Of a DNA stretch of 64,000 nt, positions 16,336 through 24,590 are shown in pieces. The position numbers and the translations under genes were made by a program. Origin of the DNA: Methanocella paludicola SANAE (GTDB lineage Archaea > Halobacteriota > Methanocellia > Methanocellales > Methanocellaceae); contig NC_013665.1 in NCBI RefSeq assembly GCF_000011005.1, forward strand, positions 1,961,501-2,025,500, given 5' to 3'. A model generated the notes under the pieces. It ran no database searches and was not told where the DNA came from. It saw nothing but the letters and a program-made list of their open reading frames with translations. Numbering within the stretch: position 1 is the stretch's first letter; each line of letters begins with the position of its first letter.

Positions 16336-18369
16336 ATGAGCCAAAAGGTATCCTGGATGTCGGGGCAGATATTGTGGGGCTCCCTGAAGGACTCGCTGTT
16401 GAAGTTCGACCCCCGCTATACGGTCAAGAACCCGGTCATGTTCATACTTTACCTGTGCCTGGCCGTCACCCTGCTCATCGCCGCCTTCCCCGCTGAGTTC
16501 TCGGACGTGGCCGGCGGCAGCCTGACCAGGGTTGACTACGTGGCCATATCCGCCATCCTCTTCCTCACCATGTGGTTCTCCTTCTTCTCGGAGGCGCTGG
16601 CCGAGGCGCAGGGCAAGGCCCAGGCGGATTCCTTGAAAAAGATGAAGACGGAGACGCGTGCCAGGCTCCTGAAAGATGGCACGACGCTCGAGGTGAACTC
16701 GGACATGCTCAAGGCGGGCGACATGATAATGATCCAGGCGGGCGATATCGTGCCGGACGACGGCAGTATAGAAAAAGGGGCGGTCATGCTGGACGAGTCG
16801 ATGATGACCGGCGAATCCCAGCTGGTGCTGCGGGAGAGCGGGGGGGATAAGTCATCGGTGCTCGGCGGTACCCGGGTAGCCTCGGGTGAGGCGATAGTAA
16901 AGGTAACGGCGGACCCGGGCGAGACGTTCCTGGACCGGATGATCCGGCTCGTCGAGGGCGCGGAGCGGCAGAAGACCCCCAACGAGCTGGCGCTGACCGT
17001 AGTCCTCATATCCCTGACCATCGCCCTGCTCGTCGTGGTCGTCGCTATCGTACCCCTGGCGCGGTTCTATTCCATTAGCGTCGACACGGGAAGCCTTATA
17101 ACGCTTCTCGTATGCTTGATGCCCACGACGATCGGCGGCCTGTTACCGGCTATCGGCGTCGCGGGCATCAACCGGGTCACGGGCATCAACGTGGTCGCCA
17201 AGTCCGGCAAGGCCGTGGAGACGGCAGGCGACATCGACGTGCTCATCCTGGATAAGACGGGAACGCTCACCATGGGCAACCGCTACGCGAGCCAATTCAT
17301 ACCAGCCCCCGGAAAAAGTATGGACGAGCTGGCGGCGGTTGCCATGTACGCCTCGGCCATGGATGACACGCCCGAGGGGCGCTCCGTGATATCCTTCGGT
17401 AAAAAGCTCGGCTATAATATAGACGAGGGACGCCTTGAAGGCTCGCAGGCGATCCTGTTCACTCCCGAAACCCGGGTGAGCGGTACGCGGATGAAAGATG
17501 GGCTGACCTATATCAAAGGCTCGGTCGATGCGGTCGGCACAAAATGCGGCCGCATTCCGGAGCCCGTCCGGCTACAGGCTGAAAACGCCTCCCGCGGAGG
17601 CTCTACGCCCCTGGCGGTGGCTTCGGACGGCGACATCGTGGGGCTCATCGTGCTCAAGGACCTGGTGAAGCCGGGTATCAAGGACCGGCTCGCCGAACTC
17701 CGGCGCATAGGCATCCGCACGGTCATGTGCACGGGCGATAACCGGCTAACGGCCGCGGCCATCGCCCGGGAGACGGGCGTCGACGACTATGTCGCCAACG
17801 CGATCCCGGAGGATAAGCTGTCCATCATAAAAAAAGAGCAGGCTCTGGGTAAGCTGGTAGCCATGACCGGCGACGGCACCAACGATGCCCCGGCGCTGGC
17901 CCAGGCCGACGTGGGGCTGGCCATGAACAGCGGCACTTCGGCCGCGAAGGAAGCGGCGAACATGGTGGACCTGGACTCGGACCCCACAAAGCTCATCGAG
18001 GTCGTCACCATCGGCAAGCAGCTATTGATCACGCGGGGCGCGCTCACGACGTTCAGCGTTACGAACGATGTGGCCAAGTACTTCGCCATCCTGCCGGCGA
18101 TCCTGGCATCATCCATACCGGCGATCTCGCTGCTCAACGTCATGGGCCTCGCATCGCCGAGGAGCGCCATATACTCTGCGCTGATCTTCAACGCCCTGGC
18201 CATCCCGCTGCTCATACCCGTGGCGATCAACGGCGTCAAATACAGGCCCGTGAGCGCCTCGGCCATGCTACGCAGGAATCTGCTCGTCTATGGCGCGGGA
18301 GGCCTGGTAAGCTCGTTCATCGGCATCAAGCTGATCGACATAATTATAAGCGGATGGGGGATAATATGA
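16336..18369 (+). CDS. kdpB: Potassium-transporting ATPase, catalytic subunit KdpB
   Basis: This 677-residue P1A-type ATPase has all P-type motifs: the TGES actuator loop (MMTGESQLV), the phosphorylated aspartate in DKTGTLT (about D306), the nucleotide-binding KGSVDAVG, and TGDGTNDAPALAQADVGLAM in the P domain. It hydrolyses ATP to drive potassium uptake through KdpA. The stop overlaps the kdpC start in ATGA. Length and motif order are normal. Confidence 0.95.
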   Translation: MSQKVSWMSGQILWGSLKDSLLKFDPRYTVKNPVMFILYLCLAVTLLIAAFPAEFSDVAGGSLTRVDYVAISAILFLTMWFSFFSEALAEAQGKAQADSLKKMKTETRARLLKDGTTLEVNSDMLKAGDMIMIQAGDIVPDDGSIEKGAVMLDESMMTGESQLVLRESGGDKSSVLGGTRVASGEAIVKVTADPGETFLDRMIRLVEGAERQKTPNELALTVVLISLTIALLVVVVAIVPLARFYSISVDTGSLITLLVCLMPTTIGGLLPAIGVAGINRVTGINVVAKSGKAVETAGDIDVLILDKTGTLTMGNRYASQFIPAPGKSMDELAAVAMYASAMDDTPEGRSVISFGKKLGYNIDEGRLEGSQAILFTPETRVSGTRMKDGLTYIKGSVDAVGTKCGRIPEPVRLQAENASRGGSTPLAVASDGDIVGLIVLKDLVKPGIKDRLAELRRIGIRTVMCTGDNRLTAAAIARETGVDDYVANAIPEDKLSIIKKEQALGKLVAMTGDGTNDAPALAQADVGLAMNSGTSAAKEAANMVDLDSDPTKLIEVVTIGKQLLITRGALTTFSVTNDVAKYFAILPAILASSIPAISLLNVMGLASPRSAIYSALIFNALAIPLLIPVAINGVKYRPVSASAMLRRNLLVYGAGGLVSSFIGIKLIDIIISGWGII

Positions 18370-18923
18370 GCATCTGGAAAACGGCATATGCCTGCGCTGC
18401 GCTCGTCGCGCTCACGGTCGCCGCCTGCGGCCTCGCCTATCCGGTCGCCATCGCGATCGTGTCGGAGCTGGCGTTCCCCGGGGGCGCACATGGCAGCCCG
18501 GTCTACGATAACGGCACGCTCGTCGGATCCAGGCTGATCGGCCAGGATTTTTCGGGCCCGGCCTACTTCCATTCCCGGCCTTCGGCCGTGGGCTATAACG
18601 CGTCCGCATCCGGCGCTTCGAACCTGGGCCCTTATAACCCGGCATTGATCGCGGCGGTAAAAGAGCGGATCGAGGACGGGTCGACGACCGCGGACGCGGC
18701 GCTGGCCTCGGGTTCGGGGCTCGACCCCGACATATCGGTTGAAAATGCGATGTCCCAGGCGCCGCGCGTCGCCCGGGAGAACGGCCTGGACGAAGAAGCG
18801 GTAAAGACATTGATCAACGAGCGAACTCAGGGCCGGTTCATTATATGGGGGGAGCCCCGGGTGAACGTGCTCGAGCTCAACCTCGCCGTGAAAGAGATGA
18901 AAGAATCGAAGGTAAAGGTGTGA
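18366..18923 (+). CDS. kdpC: Potassium-transporting ATPase subunit KdpC
   Basis: The 185-residue protein starts with one membrane helix (TAYACAALVALTVAACGLAYP) and continues with the KdpC periplasmic-type domain: GSRLIGQDFSGPAYFHSRPSA, YNASASGASNLGPYNP, and a C-terminal NVLELNLAVKEM. The ATG at 18366 overlaps the kdpB stop, which decides the start over an in-frame GTG or ATG slightly upstream. KdpC stabilises the complex. No kdpD or kdpE follows; the next gene encodes Usp domains instead. Confidence 0.93.
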   Translation: MSIWKTAYACAALVALTVAACGLAYPVAIAIVSELAFPGGAHGSPVYDNGTLVGSRLIGQDFSGPAYFHSRPSAVGYNASASGASNLGPYNPALIAAVKERIEDGSTTADAALASGSGLDPDISVENAMSQAPRVARENGLDEEAVKTLINERTQGRFIIWGEPRVNVLELNLAVKEMKESKVKV

Positions 18924-18924
18924 C

Positions 18925-19719
18925 ATGTACGACAGGATCCTGATACCCGTCGGGAGCAAGACCGACATGAGGCTTGTCATGAGCCTGGCCGAAGACTTCC
19001 TGGATCCCGGCGGCGATATCACCATTCTGTACGTGATACCGTCGGAGAAGCTGCCCGTCACGGCTGTCGAATGGCGAAAAGCGATGAGGGTGATATCCGA
19101 GGCGCAGTCCATCTCGATCCGTAAAAAGATCGAGGTCAACTACAAAATGAAGAATAACCGGTCCGTCGCCCAGGGTATCCTCAAAGAGGCCGCGTCGACG
19201 GACTATGACCTTCTTTTTATGGCGAACCCGAGGACGGCGAGTCGAGGGATCCTCTTCGGCCGTAAGGTCGACGAGATCGTCCGGAACACGACCGTCGAAA
19301 CGGCCATCCTGACCTACACCGAGGGGCAGCCCGTATCGTGTAAGAAAATATTGATCCCGACATCGGGCTACAGACATGCTCTCCGCGCGGCACGGATCGC
19401 CGAAGCGCTGGCGAAAGAGCACGGAAGCGAGATCACCGTGATGTACGTCGGCGGCAGGAAGGACGACGCCGATGCGGTCATCCAGCCCCTCATATCGGAC
19501 CTGGAAGCGAACGGTGTCAAAGGCAAGCCCTTATTTAAAAGCGGCCCCATCGCACAGACGATACTGGACGAAGCCCGGCATGGATACGACCTGATGATGA
19601 TCGGCGCCACGGAACGGCCTGCCTACCAGGAGTTCCTGCTCGGTAGCACCGCCGACCGCCTTGTCCACGATGCGCCCTGTGCCGTGCTCATGGTCAAGAC
19701 GGTAGAAAAAACGTACTAA
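18925..19719 (+). CDS. Tandem universal-stress-protein (Usp) protein after kdpC
   Basis: Two Usp domains (about residues 1-130 and 140-262) start with MYDRILIPVGS and CKKILIPTSGYRHA; the second ends GATERPAYQEFLLGSTADRLV. The protein is a close paralogue of the one at 11193 and shares the phrase SGYxH with the permease C-terminus. It begins 2 bp after kdpC, so it belongs to the kdp operon. In bacteria the KdpD sensor kinase contains a Usp domain, known in some species to bind cyclic di-AMP. With no KdpD here, a stand-alone Usp protein could carry the sensing role directly; that is inference. Confidence 0.85.
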   Translation: MYDRILIPVGSKTDMRLVMSLAEDFLDPGGDITILYVIPSEKLPVTAVEWRKAMRVISEAQSISIRKKIEVNYKMKNNRSVAQGILKEAASTDYDLLFMANPRTASRGILFGRKVDEIVRNTTVETAILTYTEGQPVSCKKILIPTSGYRHALRAARIAEALAKEHGSEITVMYVGGRKDDADAVIQPLISDLEANGVKGKPLFKSGPIAQTILDEARHGYDLMMIGATERPAYQEFLLGSTADRLVHDAPCAVLMVKTVEKTY

Positions 19720-19743
19720 AAAAATAAGATCGCCGGTTTGCGA

Positions 19744-20520
19744 CTACACGAACGTGTACACCATCGAGACGGTGGCCTGGACCTTCTGCTCGCCCGGCGA
19801 GACCGGCGTCGTAGGTACAGCCGACTTCGCCTCGGCGGCGCCCGCGAAGTCCATGTAGTAAGGCTGCGGGTAGTACGTGCCCGACTCCGATACCGACTTC
19901 AGCGTCAGCGAGCCCGTGCCCGCGGCATCGGCGATGGTCCTCGCCTTTTTTGCGCCTTCGCTTACGGCCTTTATCAGCGCTTCATTGTAGACCTCCGAGG
20001 ACTTCTCGTCCGAAAGCTCGAAGGAAACACCGTTAACCTTATTAGCGCCAGCGTTCGTGGCGGCGTCAATGACGTTGCCCACTCTGGACAGATCCCGGAC
20101 CGTTACGGTCACCGTATTCGATGCACGATAGCCCACGATCTTAGGCTTTTCCGTGGAACCCTGAGGCTGCGAATAGTAATTGTACACCGGCTCGAGCGTG
20201 ATCCTGCCGGTCCTGATGTCCTTTTCGGGAATGCCCGCCCTCTTGATGGCGCTCACCACAGCGTCCATAAGCTGAGCGTTCTTCTGCATGGCGTCGCTGG
20301 ACGTATCTGCCTCAGTAACGACGCCCGTGCTGAACTTCGCGATGTCCGGGACGGCATAGACCGACCCTGTGCCGGTCACCGTGACCGTGCGTTCCTTGCT
20401 GGCCGCGAGAGGAGAATCATCGGCGGATGCGCTGCCCATGATGGTAAGAACGATCGCCAGGGCCGTGATCGCCCCCAGGCCGAATAGTAACCCTTTTTTA
20501 TATCCCATAAAACCGATCAC
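19744..20520 (-). CDS. Secreted SIMPL-domain (DUF541) protein
   Basis: The 258-residue protein starts with a signal sequence or membrane anchor (KKGLLFGLGAITALAIVLTI, then SASA). A SIMPL domain follows: TVTVTGTGSVYAVPDIAKFS, then GIPEKDIRTGRITLEPVYNY, VGYRASNTVTVTVRDL and GANKVNGVSF. The SIMPL fold occurs in extracytoplasmic proteins of poorly defined role. The gene runs tail to tail with the kdp operon and is separated from it by 24 bp, so it is not part of it. Its promoter is probably the TATATTTAA-like stretch near 20540 read on the minus strand, with palindromic sequence behind it. Confidence 0.85.
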   Translation of the reverse strand: MIGFMGYKKGLLFGLGAITALAIVLTIMGSASADDSPLAASKERTVTVTGTGSVYAVPDIAKFSTGVVTEADTSSDAMQKNAQLMDAVVSAIKRAGIPEKDIRTGRITLEPVYNYYSQPQGSTEKPKIVGYRASNTVTVTVRDLSRVGNVIDAATNAGANKVNGVSFELSDEKSSEVYNEALIKAVSEGAKKARTIADAAGTGSLTLKSVSESGTYYPQPYYMDFAGAAEAKSAVPTTPVSPGEQKVQATVSMVYTFV

Positions 20521-20919
20521 CTGCTATAATCAATGGGTGGTATATATTTAAGATTTATTTAAGCTACGAATAGAATCGTAGCTATTTTAGCTTATTTTTA
20601 AAAAATAAGCCTAATTATGGCTTATTTCACTAAGGTCACAGGAGCCGGCGCAGTATCGTTCCGGTAATTATTACCTGAAAAAGGCCTTATTTAGTAAGTA
20701 AAAGGACAGAAAGCTTTAACTATCCGCCCGTAAATATATTTATTGCAGGCGTTTAACAAATAATCGCCTATTAATGTCATTAATCCAATCCCAATGGCTG
20801 TGTCAAAGAAGGGGCGGGCTTTATGCCTGCCCCGCCATGGCCACCATTTATAATAAACCCTTTGTACATTGTTTTATTAATGTAAAGAGACTTGTCCTTG
20901 TACTTATTTCGGATAATAA
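20521..20919. other. AT-rich spacer with palindromes, no gene seen
   Basis: No convincing coding frame is present. It holds a perfect 21-bp palindrome at 20590-20610 (arms GCTTATTTTT and AAAAATAAGC) and a third copy of GGCTTATTT at 20619-20627, so three copies lie within 40 bp, about 75 bp upstream of the SIMPL gene start. Further right, 20811-20833 forms a 9-bp GC stem (GGGGCGGGC with GCCTGCCCC, one G-U pair) within a longer imperfect stem (20791-20840). Confidence 0.55.
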
Positions 20920-21270
20920 TCCGCTTGCCTGTCGCTTTTAAGGCACTGAGTGTACAGAGGCACTATTCTCACCACAATGGCACGGAGCGCACTGAGTTTC
21001 ACAAAGACCTTTTTAAATGTGAGTCACAAAGGCCACAGAGCAGGCTTTTTGGGTTAAAAGGCACAAAGGATACAATGACACAATGGCAAAAAGTGAGTTG
21101 TTCATTTCATTGTGCCATTGTATCCTTTGTGCCCTATCGTTAATGAACCGGGCTTTGTGACCTCTGTCCCTCACATTATAAAAAAACTTTGTGAGCCTTC
21201 GTGAACTCCGTGCCATTGTGGTGAGAATAGTGCCTCTGTACGCTTAGTGACTTAAAAAATTAGGCTTGGA
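20920..21270. repeat. Long-hairpin element B
   Basis: Left arm about 20936-21091 and right arm about 21108-21255 are complementary with few gaps, leaving a loop of only about 20 bases. Weaker matching continues outward to about 20920 and 21270. Words such as CACGGAG, CACAAAG and CACAGAG recur at 8-12 bp intervals. The segment from 20971 (ACCACAATGGCACGGAGCGC) is closely similar to 31317 onward in element D. No target-site repeat could be fixed and no coding frame is credible. Confidence 0.8.
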
Positions 21271-21295
21271 AATATAGGATAAAGTATCTAAAAGG

Positions 21296-21646
21296 TTATT
21301 CGGGCGGCTTCCAGTAACCAGGAGCTTTATCGGTGAATATGCTATCAAGCCCGCCTGAGGGACGGCGTATCTTCTTTAAGTCCAGAACCCGGCTTTCGGG
21401 GCTGAAGAAGATGATCCCTCCGTCACTTGTCTTAATGATATCGACCACATAGAAAAGAAGGTCGAGGTCGATAGCGTTCTCTTTAAATTTTAGAGCGAAT
21501 CGAGGGATACACTGCTCCACACCCTCATTCACAAGATTATCGACGAACTCATCTTTAGTGCCGGGGTACAGGAACAGGTTAACGCCCGAGGACTCGACGA
21601 TATAGGGCTCCAGCAGAGTTACGACTGCACGGTAAGGAGATTCCAT
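21296..21646 (-). CDS. Hypothetical protein
   Basis: I do not recognise this 116-residue soluble protein. It has a hydrophobic N-terminal strand pattern (YRAVVTLLEPYIVESSG), a central FALKFKENAIDLDLLFYVVDII and a positively charged C-terminus ending YWKPPE. A TATA-like box on the minus strand (about 21695-21704) places transcription start near 21675, which favours the ATG at 21646 over one at 21697. The 3' end abuts hairpin element B, and a divergent small gene starts at 21745. Confidence 0.5.
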   Translation of the reverse strand: MESPYRAVVTLLEPYIVESSGVNLFLYPGTKDEFVDNLVNEGVEQCIPRFALKFKENAIDLDLLFYVVDIIKTSDGGIIFFSPESRVLDLKKIRRPSGGLDSIFTDKAPGYWKPPE

Positions 21647-21744
21647 AATAGGTAATCGACGAGAGGCATAATAAAGCCATCCATCCGAGGAAAGCATTAT
21701 AAAAGGCTAAGCCAATATTATCGTATTGTAAGGAGAAAAGCTGT

Positions 21745-22047
21745 ATGAAAGCCTTATTCACCATCAAGCCGAAGGACCGCAACGACCTTTCGGGGACGAT
21801 GGAATTTGAAAAGCACGTATACGATATAAAGAAAATAATGATGGATTCACTTGGAAAGAGCTGCTATGACCTGGAGACGAGTTTCGACCAGTCGTCCGTT
21901 CTCTACCCGAAGCGTTTCATGTTCGACTATGAGTCCGAGACCGGCGCATGCCACGGGCCTAAAGACGTCATCGACGCCTTCTTCGAGGCCATCGACAGGA
22001 CGGGCATTTGCCTCTCGAAATATGACCTCCACGTTACGGTGGTATGA
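21745..22047 (+). CDS. Hypothetical protein
   Basis: A 100-residue acidic soluble protein with no family I can name. AAGGAG lies 9 bases before the ATG, which is a good ribosome-binding site. Codon use is like that of the neighbours, and the start is divergent from the hypothetical gene at 21646. A short cysteine-containing stretch (TGACHGPKDVID) and the C-terminal DLHVTVV strand are the only visible features. Confidence 0.6.
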   Translation: MKALFTIKPKDRNDLSGTMEFEKHVYDIKKIMMDSLGKSCYDLETSFDQSSVLYPKRFMFDYESETGACHGPKDVIDAFFEAIDRTGICLSKYDLHVTVV

Positions 22048-22146
22048 CAAAAAAGTCTACAATATATAATTTTTTGTCGTGAAAAGTATAAATTTTATAA
22101 CCAATATCAAAATATATTTATACTTATACCTTGCCACCTATTATCA

Positions 22147-22500
22147 ATGAAGATATTCGATAGTACGACCAGGACATACATGCTGGACGGGAATACCGTC
22201 TCAGAGGAATCGCTCGAAATTGTCCTGAACGCCGCTTACGCAATGCTCGCGAAGAACGATGAGCTGGCCCCGCCCTTCGAGGAGTGGGACCTGGAGGAGT
22301 CCGCCGAGGACGGCCACCAGGTGGTCAGCTACATTGCGGCTACGGACACAGGTAACGAGATCCGTGTGTCATTCCACTTCAGGGACATGACCGTGTCGAT
22401 CCAGCTTAGCTCTCCCGAGGACGAGTGCTACATCGGCGACGACCTGTTATGTACTATCTCCAGCCCTAAAATGGCTTACACGCTAGAAGAGTGGCTGTAG
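22147..22500 (+). CDS. Hypothetical protein
   Basis: A 117-residue acidic protein, pI clearly low (repeated EE, DE and ED pairs), with alternating hydrophobic strands (EIRVSFHFRDMTVSIQL). I do not recognise the family. A TATA-like stretch ATATATTTAT at about 22111-22120 lies some 30 bp before the ATG, so the leader is very short. The gene ends in a double hairpin at 22490-22528. Confidence 0.6.
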   Translation: MKIFDSTTRTYMLDGNTVSEESLEIVLNAAYAMLAKNDELAPPFEEWDLEESAEDGHQVVSYIAATDTGNEIRVSFHFRDMTVSIQLSSPEDECYIGDDLLCTISSPKMAYTLEEWL

Positions 22501-22534
22501 CCACGTTCTTATGAGTGGCGTAGCCACTTTTTAT
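22489..22534 (+). terminator. Tandem hairpin terminator
   Basis: GTGGCT-GT-AGCCAC (22491-22504) and AGTGGC-GTA-GCCACT (22514-22528) are two related stems, the second followed by a T-rich run (TTTTTATTATTC). The first overlaps the stop codon of the upstream gene. The arrangement suits termination before trpB2. Confidence 0.6.
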
Positions 22535-22558
22535 TATTCTTTTTCGTAATTTTGGTTA

Positions 22559-22654
22559 TGTACTATATCGAGCGAAAGCTTTTTATCTTGCTCAGTAATG
22601 TACACTATTATACAACATAGCAATCAGTTGTACTTAATGATTAATAGGTATACA
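22559..22654. promoter_or_regulatory. Array of TGTAC-type boxes upstream of trpB2
   Basis: TGTACT at 22559, TGTACA at 22599, TATACA at 22609, TGTACT at 22629 and TATACA at 22649 start 40, 10, 20 and 20 bp apart, so all lie on one face of the helix. TGTACA is the core of the TRP box bound by TrpY in Methanothermobacter, where trpB2 is one of its targets. The match to a perfect TGTACA is exact only at 22599; the others differ by one base. Confidence 0.55.
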
Positions 22655-22680
22655 ATTCATTGATATTCAATGGTGAGCAC

Positions 22681-24015
22681 ATGGTCGGAAAAGTCATTAC
22701 GAAGTCAAAGGACATTACGAGGGTAACGCTGGACGTCGAAGAGATCCCCAAAAAATGGTATAACATCGCGGCCGACCTGCCCGGCGGGCTGCCGCCCGCC
22801 CTGAACCCGGGCACGAAAGAGCCGCTGAAGCCCGAGGAGTGGGAGGCCATATTCCCGAAGGGCCTGATCAAGCAGGAGCTTTCTACTGACCGTTTTATTA
22901 AGATCCCCGACGAGGTCCGCACGGCGCTCGCCCAGTTCGGCAGGCCGTCGCCCCTGTACAGGGCCCGGCGGCTGGAGAAGGCCCTGAGGACTCCGGCGCG
23001 CATTTATTACAAGCGGGAAGACCTGTCGCCCGTGGGCTCCCATAAGCCGAATACCGCCATCGCCCAGGCATACTATAATTTCGCCGAGGGGATCGAACAT
23101 CTGACCACCGAGACCGGCGCGGGCCAGTGGGGCTCGGCACTGAGCATGGCAACGGCCTATTTCGGAATGAAATGCACCGTGTTCATGGTGCGCTCTTCCT
23201 ATGACCAGAAGCCTTACCGTAAGTACGTCATGAAGCTCTATGGCGCGAACGTGTACCCTTCACCCAGCGATAAGACCGCGTTCGGCCGAAAAACGCAGGC
23301 CGAGGACCCGGATTGCCCGGGCAGCCTGGGTATCGCCATCAGCGAGGCCATCGAGACCGCCGTTGGTACCCCGAACTCTAAATACTCGCTGGGCAGCGTC
23401 CTGAATCATGTAATGCTCCACCAGACCGTCATCGGCCAGGAGGTCAGGGCGCAGCTCGCGAAGATCGACGAGAGGCCCGACCGGATGATCGCCTGCGTGG
23501 GCGGCGGTAGTAACTTCGCCGGCTTCACGTTCCCCTTCATCTACGATAAGCTGAAGGGCAAGAACGACGCCCGCTTCATCGCCGTGGAGCCGGAGAGCGT
23601 TCCTTCGCTTACCGGCTGCTCGAGCGGCGAGTCCCGGTATGATTACGACTTCGGCGATACCGCCGGCATGACCCCTCTCTTGAAGATGCATACCCTGGGC
23701 CATGATTTCATGCCAGACCCCATTCACGCCGGTGGCTTGCGGTATCATGGAATGGCGCCGACCGTGTCCGCCCTGTATGATAAGGGCATGATCGAGGCCG
23801 AGGCGCTGCCCCAGGATGAGACCTTCGCTGCGGGGATGTTGTTTACCCGGACAGAGGGCCTTATCGCCGCCCCCGAGTCGTGCCATGCCATCGCTTCCGC
23901 CATTCGGCACGCGCAGGAGTGTAAGCGCGAGAATAAGGAGGAGGTTATCGTCTTTAACCTGAGCGGGCACGGGCTGCTTGACCTGCAGAACTATGCCACT
24001 ATGCTGGGCATGTAA
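22681..24015 (+). CDS. trpB2: Tryptophan synthase beta-like protein TrpB2
   Basis: The 444-residue PLP enzyme matches the TrpB2 group, longer than normal TrpB at the N-terminus ([19 protein letters not shown] is typical). It has the lysine in [23 protein letters not shown], the phosphate-binding GGGSNFAG and a C-terminal NLSGHG. TrpB2 makes tryptophan from indole and serine (or phosphoserine) without tight TrpA contact. GGTGAGC just before ATG 22681 decides the start; a TTG at 22660 is less likely. No trpA lies nearby, so it may salvage indole. Upstream boxes suggest control by tryptophan. Confidence 0.9.
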   Translation: MVGKVITKSKDITRVTLDVEEIPKKWYNIAADLPGGLPPALNPGTKEPLKPEEWEAIFPKGLIKQELSTDRFIKIPDEVRTALAQFGRPSPLYRARRLEKALRTPARIYYKREDLSPVGSHKPNTAIAQAYYNFAEGIEHLTTETGAGQWGSALSMATAYFGMKCTVFMVRSSYDQKPYRKYVMKLYGANVYPSPSDKTAFGRKTQAEDPDCPGSLGIAISEAIETAVGTPNSKYSLGSVLNHVMLHQTVIGQEVRAQLAKIDERPDRMIACVGGGSNFAGFTFPFIYDKLKGKNDARFIAVEPESVPSLTGCSSGESRYDYDFGDTAGMTPLLKMHTLGHDFMPDPIHAGGLRYHGMAPTVSALYDKGMIEAEALPQDETFAAGMLFTRTEGLIAAPESCHAIASAIRHAQECKRENKEEVIVFNLSGHGLLDLQNYATMLGM

Positions 24016-24062
24016 TCGCATTTACTCCCTTTTCTCACTTTTTTTATTTACCATTAGGAGTT

Positions 24063-24566
24063 GATTTGTTTGGTCGGTAACACGAACATCTCCAAAGGAA
24101 TTAAACCACAAATTTTTTTTAGATTTTTCTCACTAAATCCCTGAGCCTCTAAAACACCGTCAACGCCCGAACTCCCTAATACTCTGGGCATTGCACGAAT
24201 TCTCGAAGCCTCAAACCCGAAAAGAAAGCTCTAAGGCTCTAAATCACGTTTGAAACGCTAAACGACATAGCACTAACACTCTAAGGCTCGGCTAAAACGC
24301 CAACGACCCTAAACACTCTAAATGCGGGGGAACGACCGGGCTCTTAGAGTGTTCGTGCTCCACCGTTTAGCGTTTCAAACGTGATTTAGAGCCTTAGAGC
24401 ATTATTTTCGGGTTAGCGCGTTAGAGGCTTAGAGCACTGCCCTGTGTATTAGAGAGCTCGGGCATTGACGGTGAGCTAGAGCATTCGAGGTTTAGTGAGT
24501 AAAATCTTAAAAGAAAATTCGTGTTTTAATACCTTTGGAGAGGTTCGTGATACCGACCGAACTGAT
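24063..24566. repeat. Long-hairpin element C
   Basis: Arms at about 24067-24290 and 24338-24562 are strongly complementary. The outer 30 bases pair almost perfectly (GGTCGGTAACACGAAC against GGTCGGTATCACGAAC). The loop is about 48 bases. The recurring word is CTCTAA(A/G)GC rather than CACGAAG, but the outermost module (GTAACACGAA, then a T-run and AGATTTT) is shared with element A. It fills the space between the trpB2 stop and the end of the gene at 24591. The ends are fuzzy and I could not define a target duplication. No credible coding frame lies in it. Confidence 0.8.
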
Positions 24567-24590
24567 CTGCGCGACGAGTATTTACTAGCT

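Noticed and set aside
18925-19719. Calling the gene after kdpC a KdpD or KdpE
   Set aside because: It contains two Usp domains only, with no histidine kinase, membrane or response-regulator part.
22681-24015. Calling the gene a canonical tryptophan synthase beta chain (TrpB1)
   Set aside because: The extended N-terminus and the missing trpA partner match TrpB2.
24063-24566. A target-site duplication for element C (TGAT-like matches near its ends)
   Set aside because: The short matches cannot be placed at a consistent end of the inverted repeat, so no boundary was claimed.
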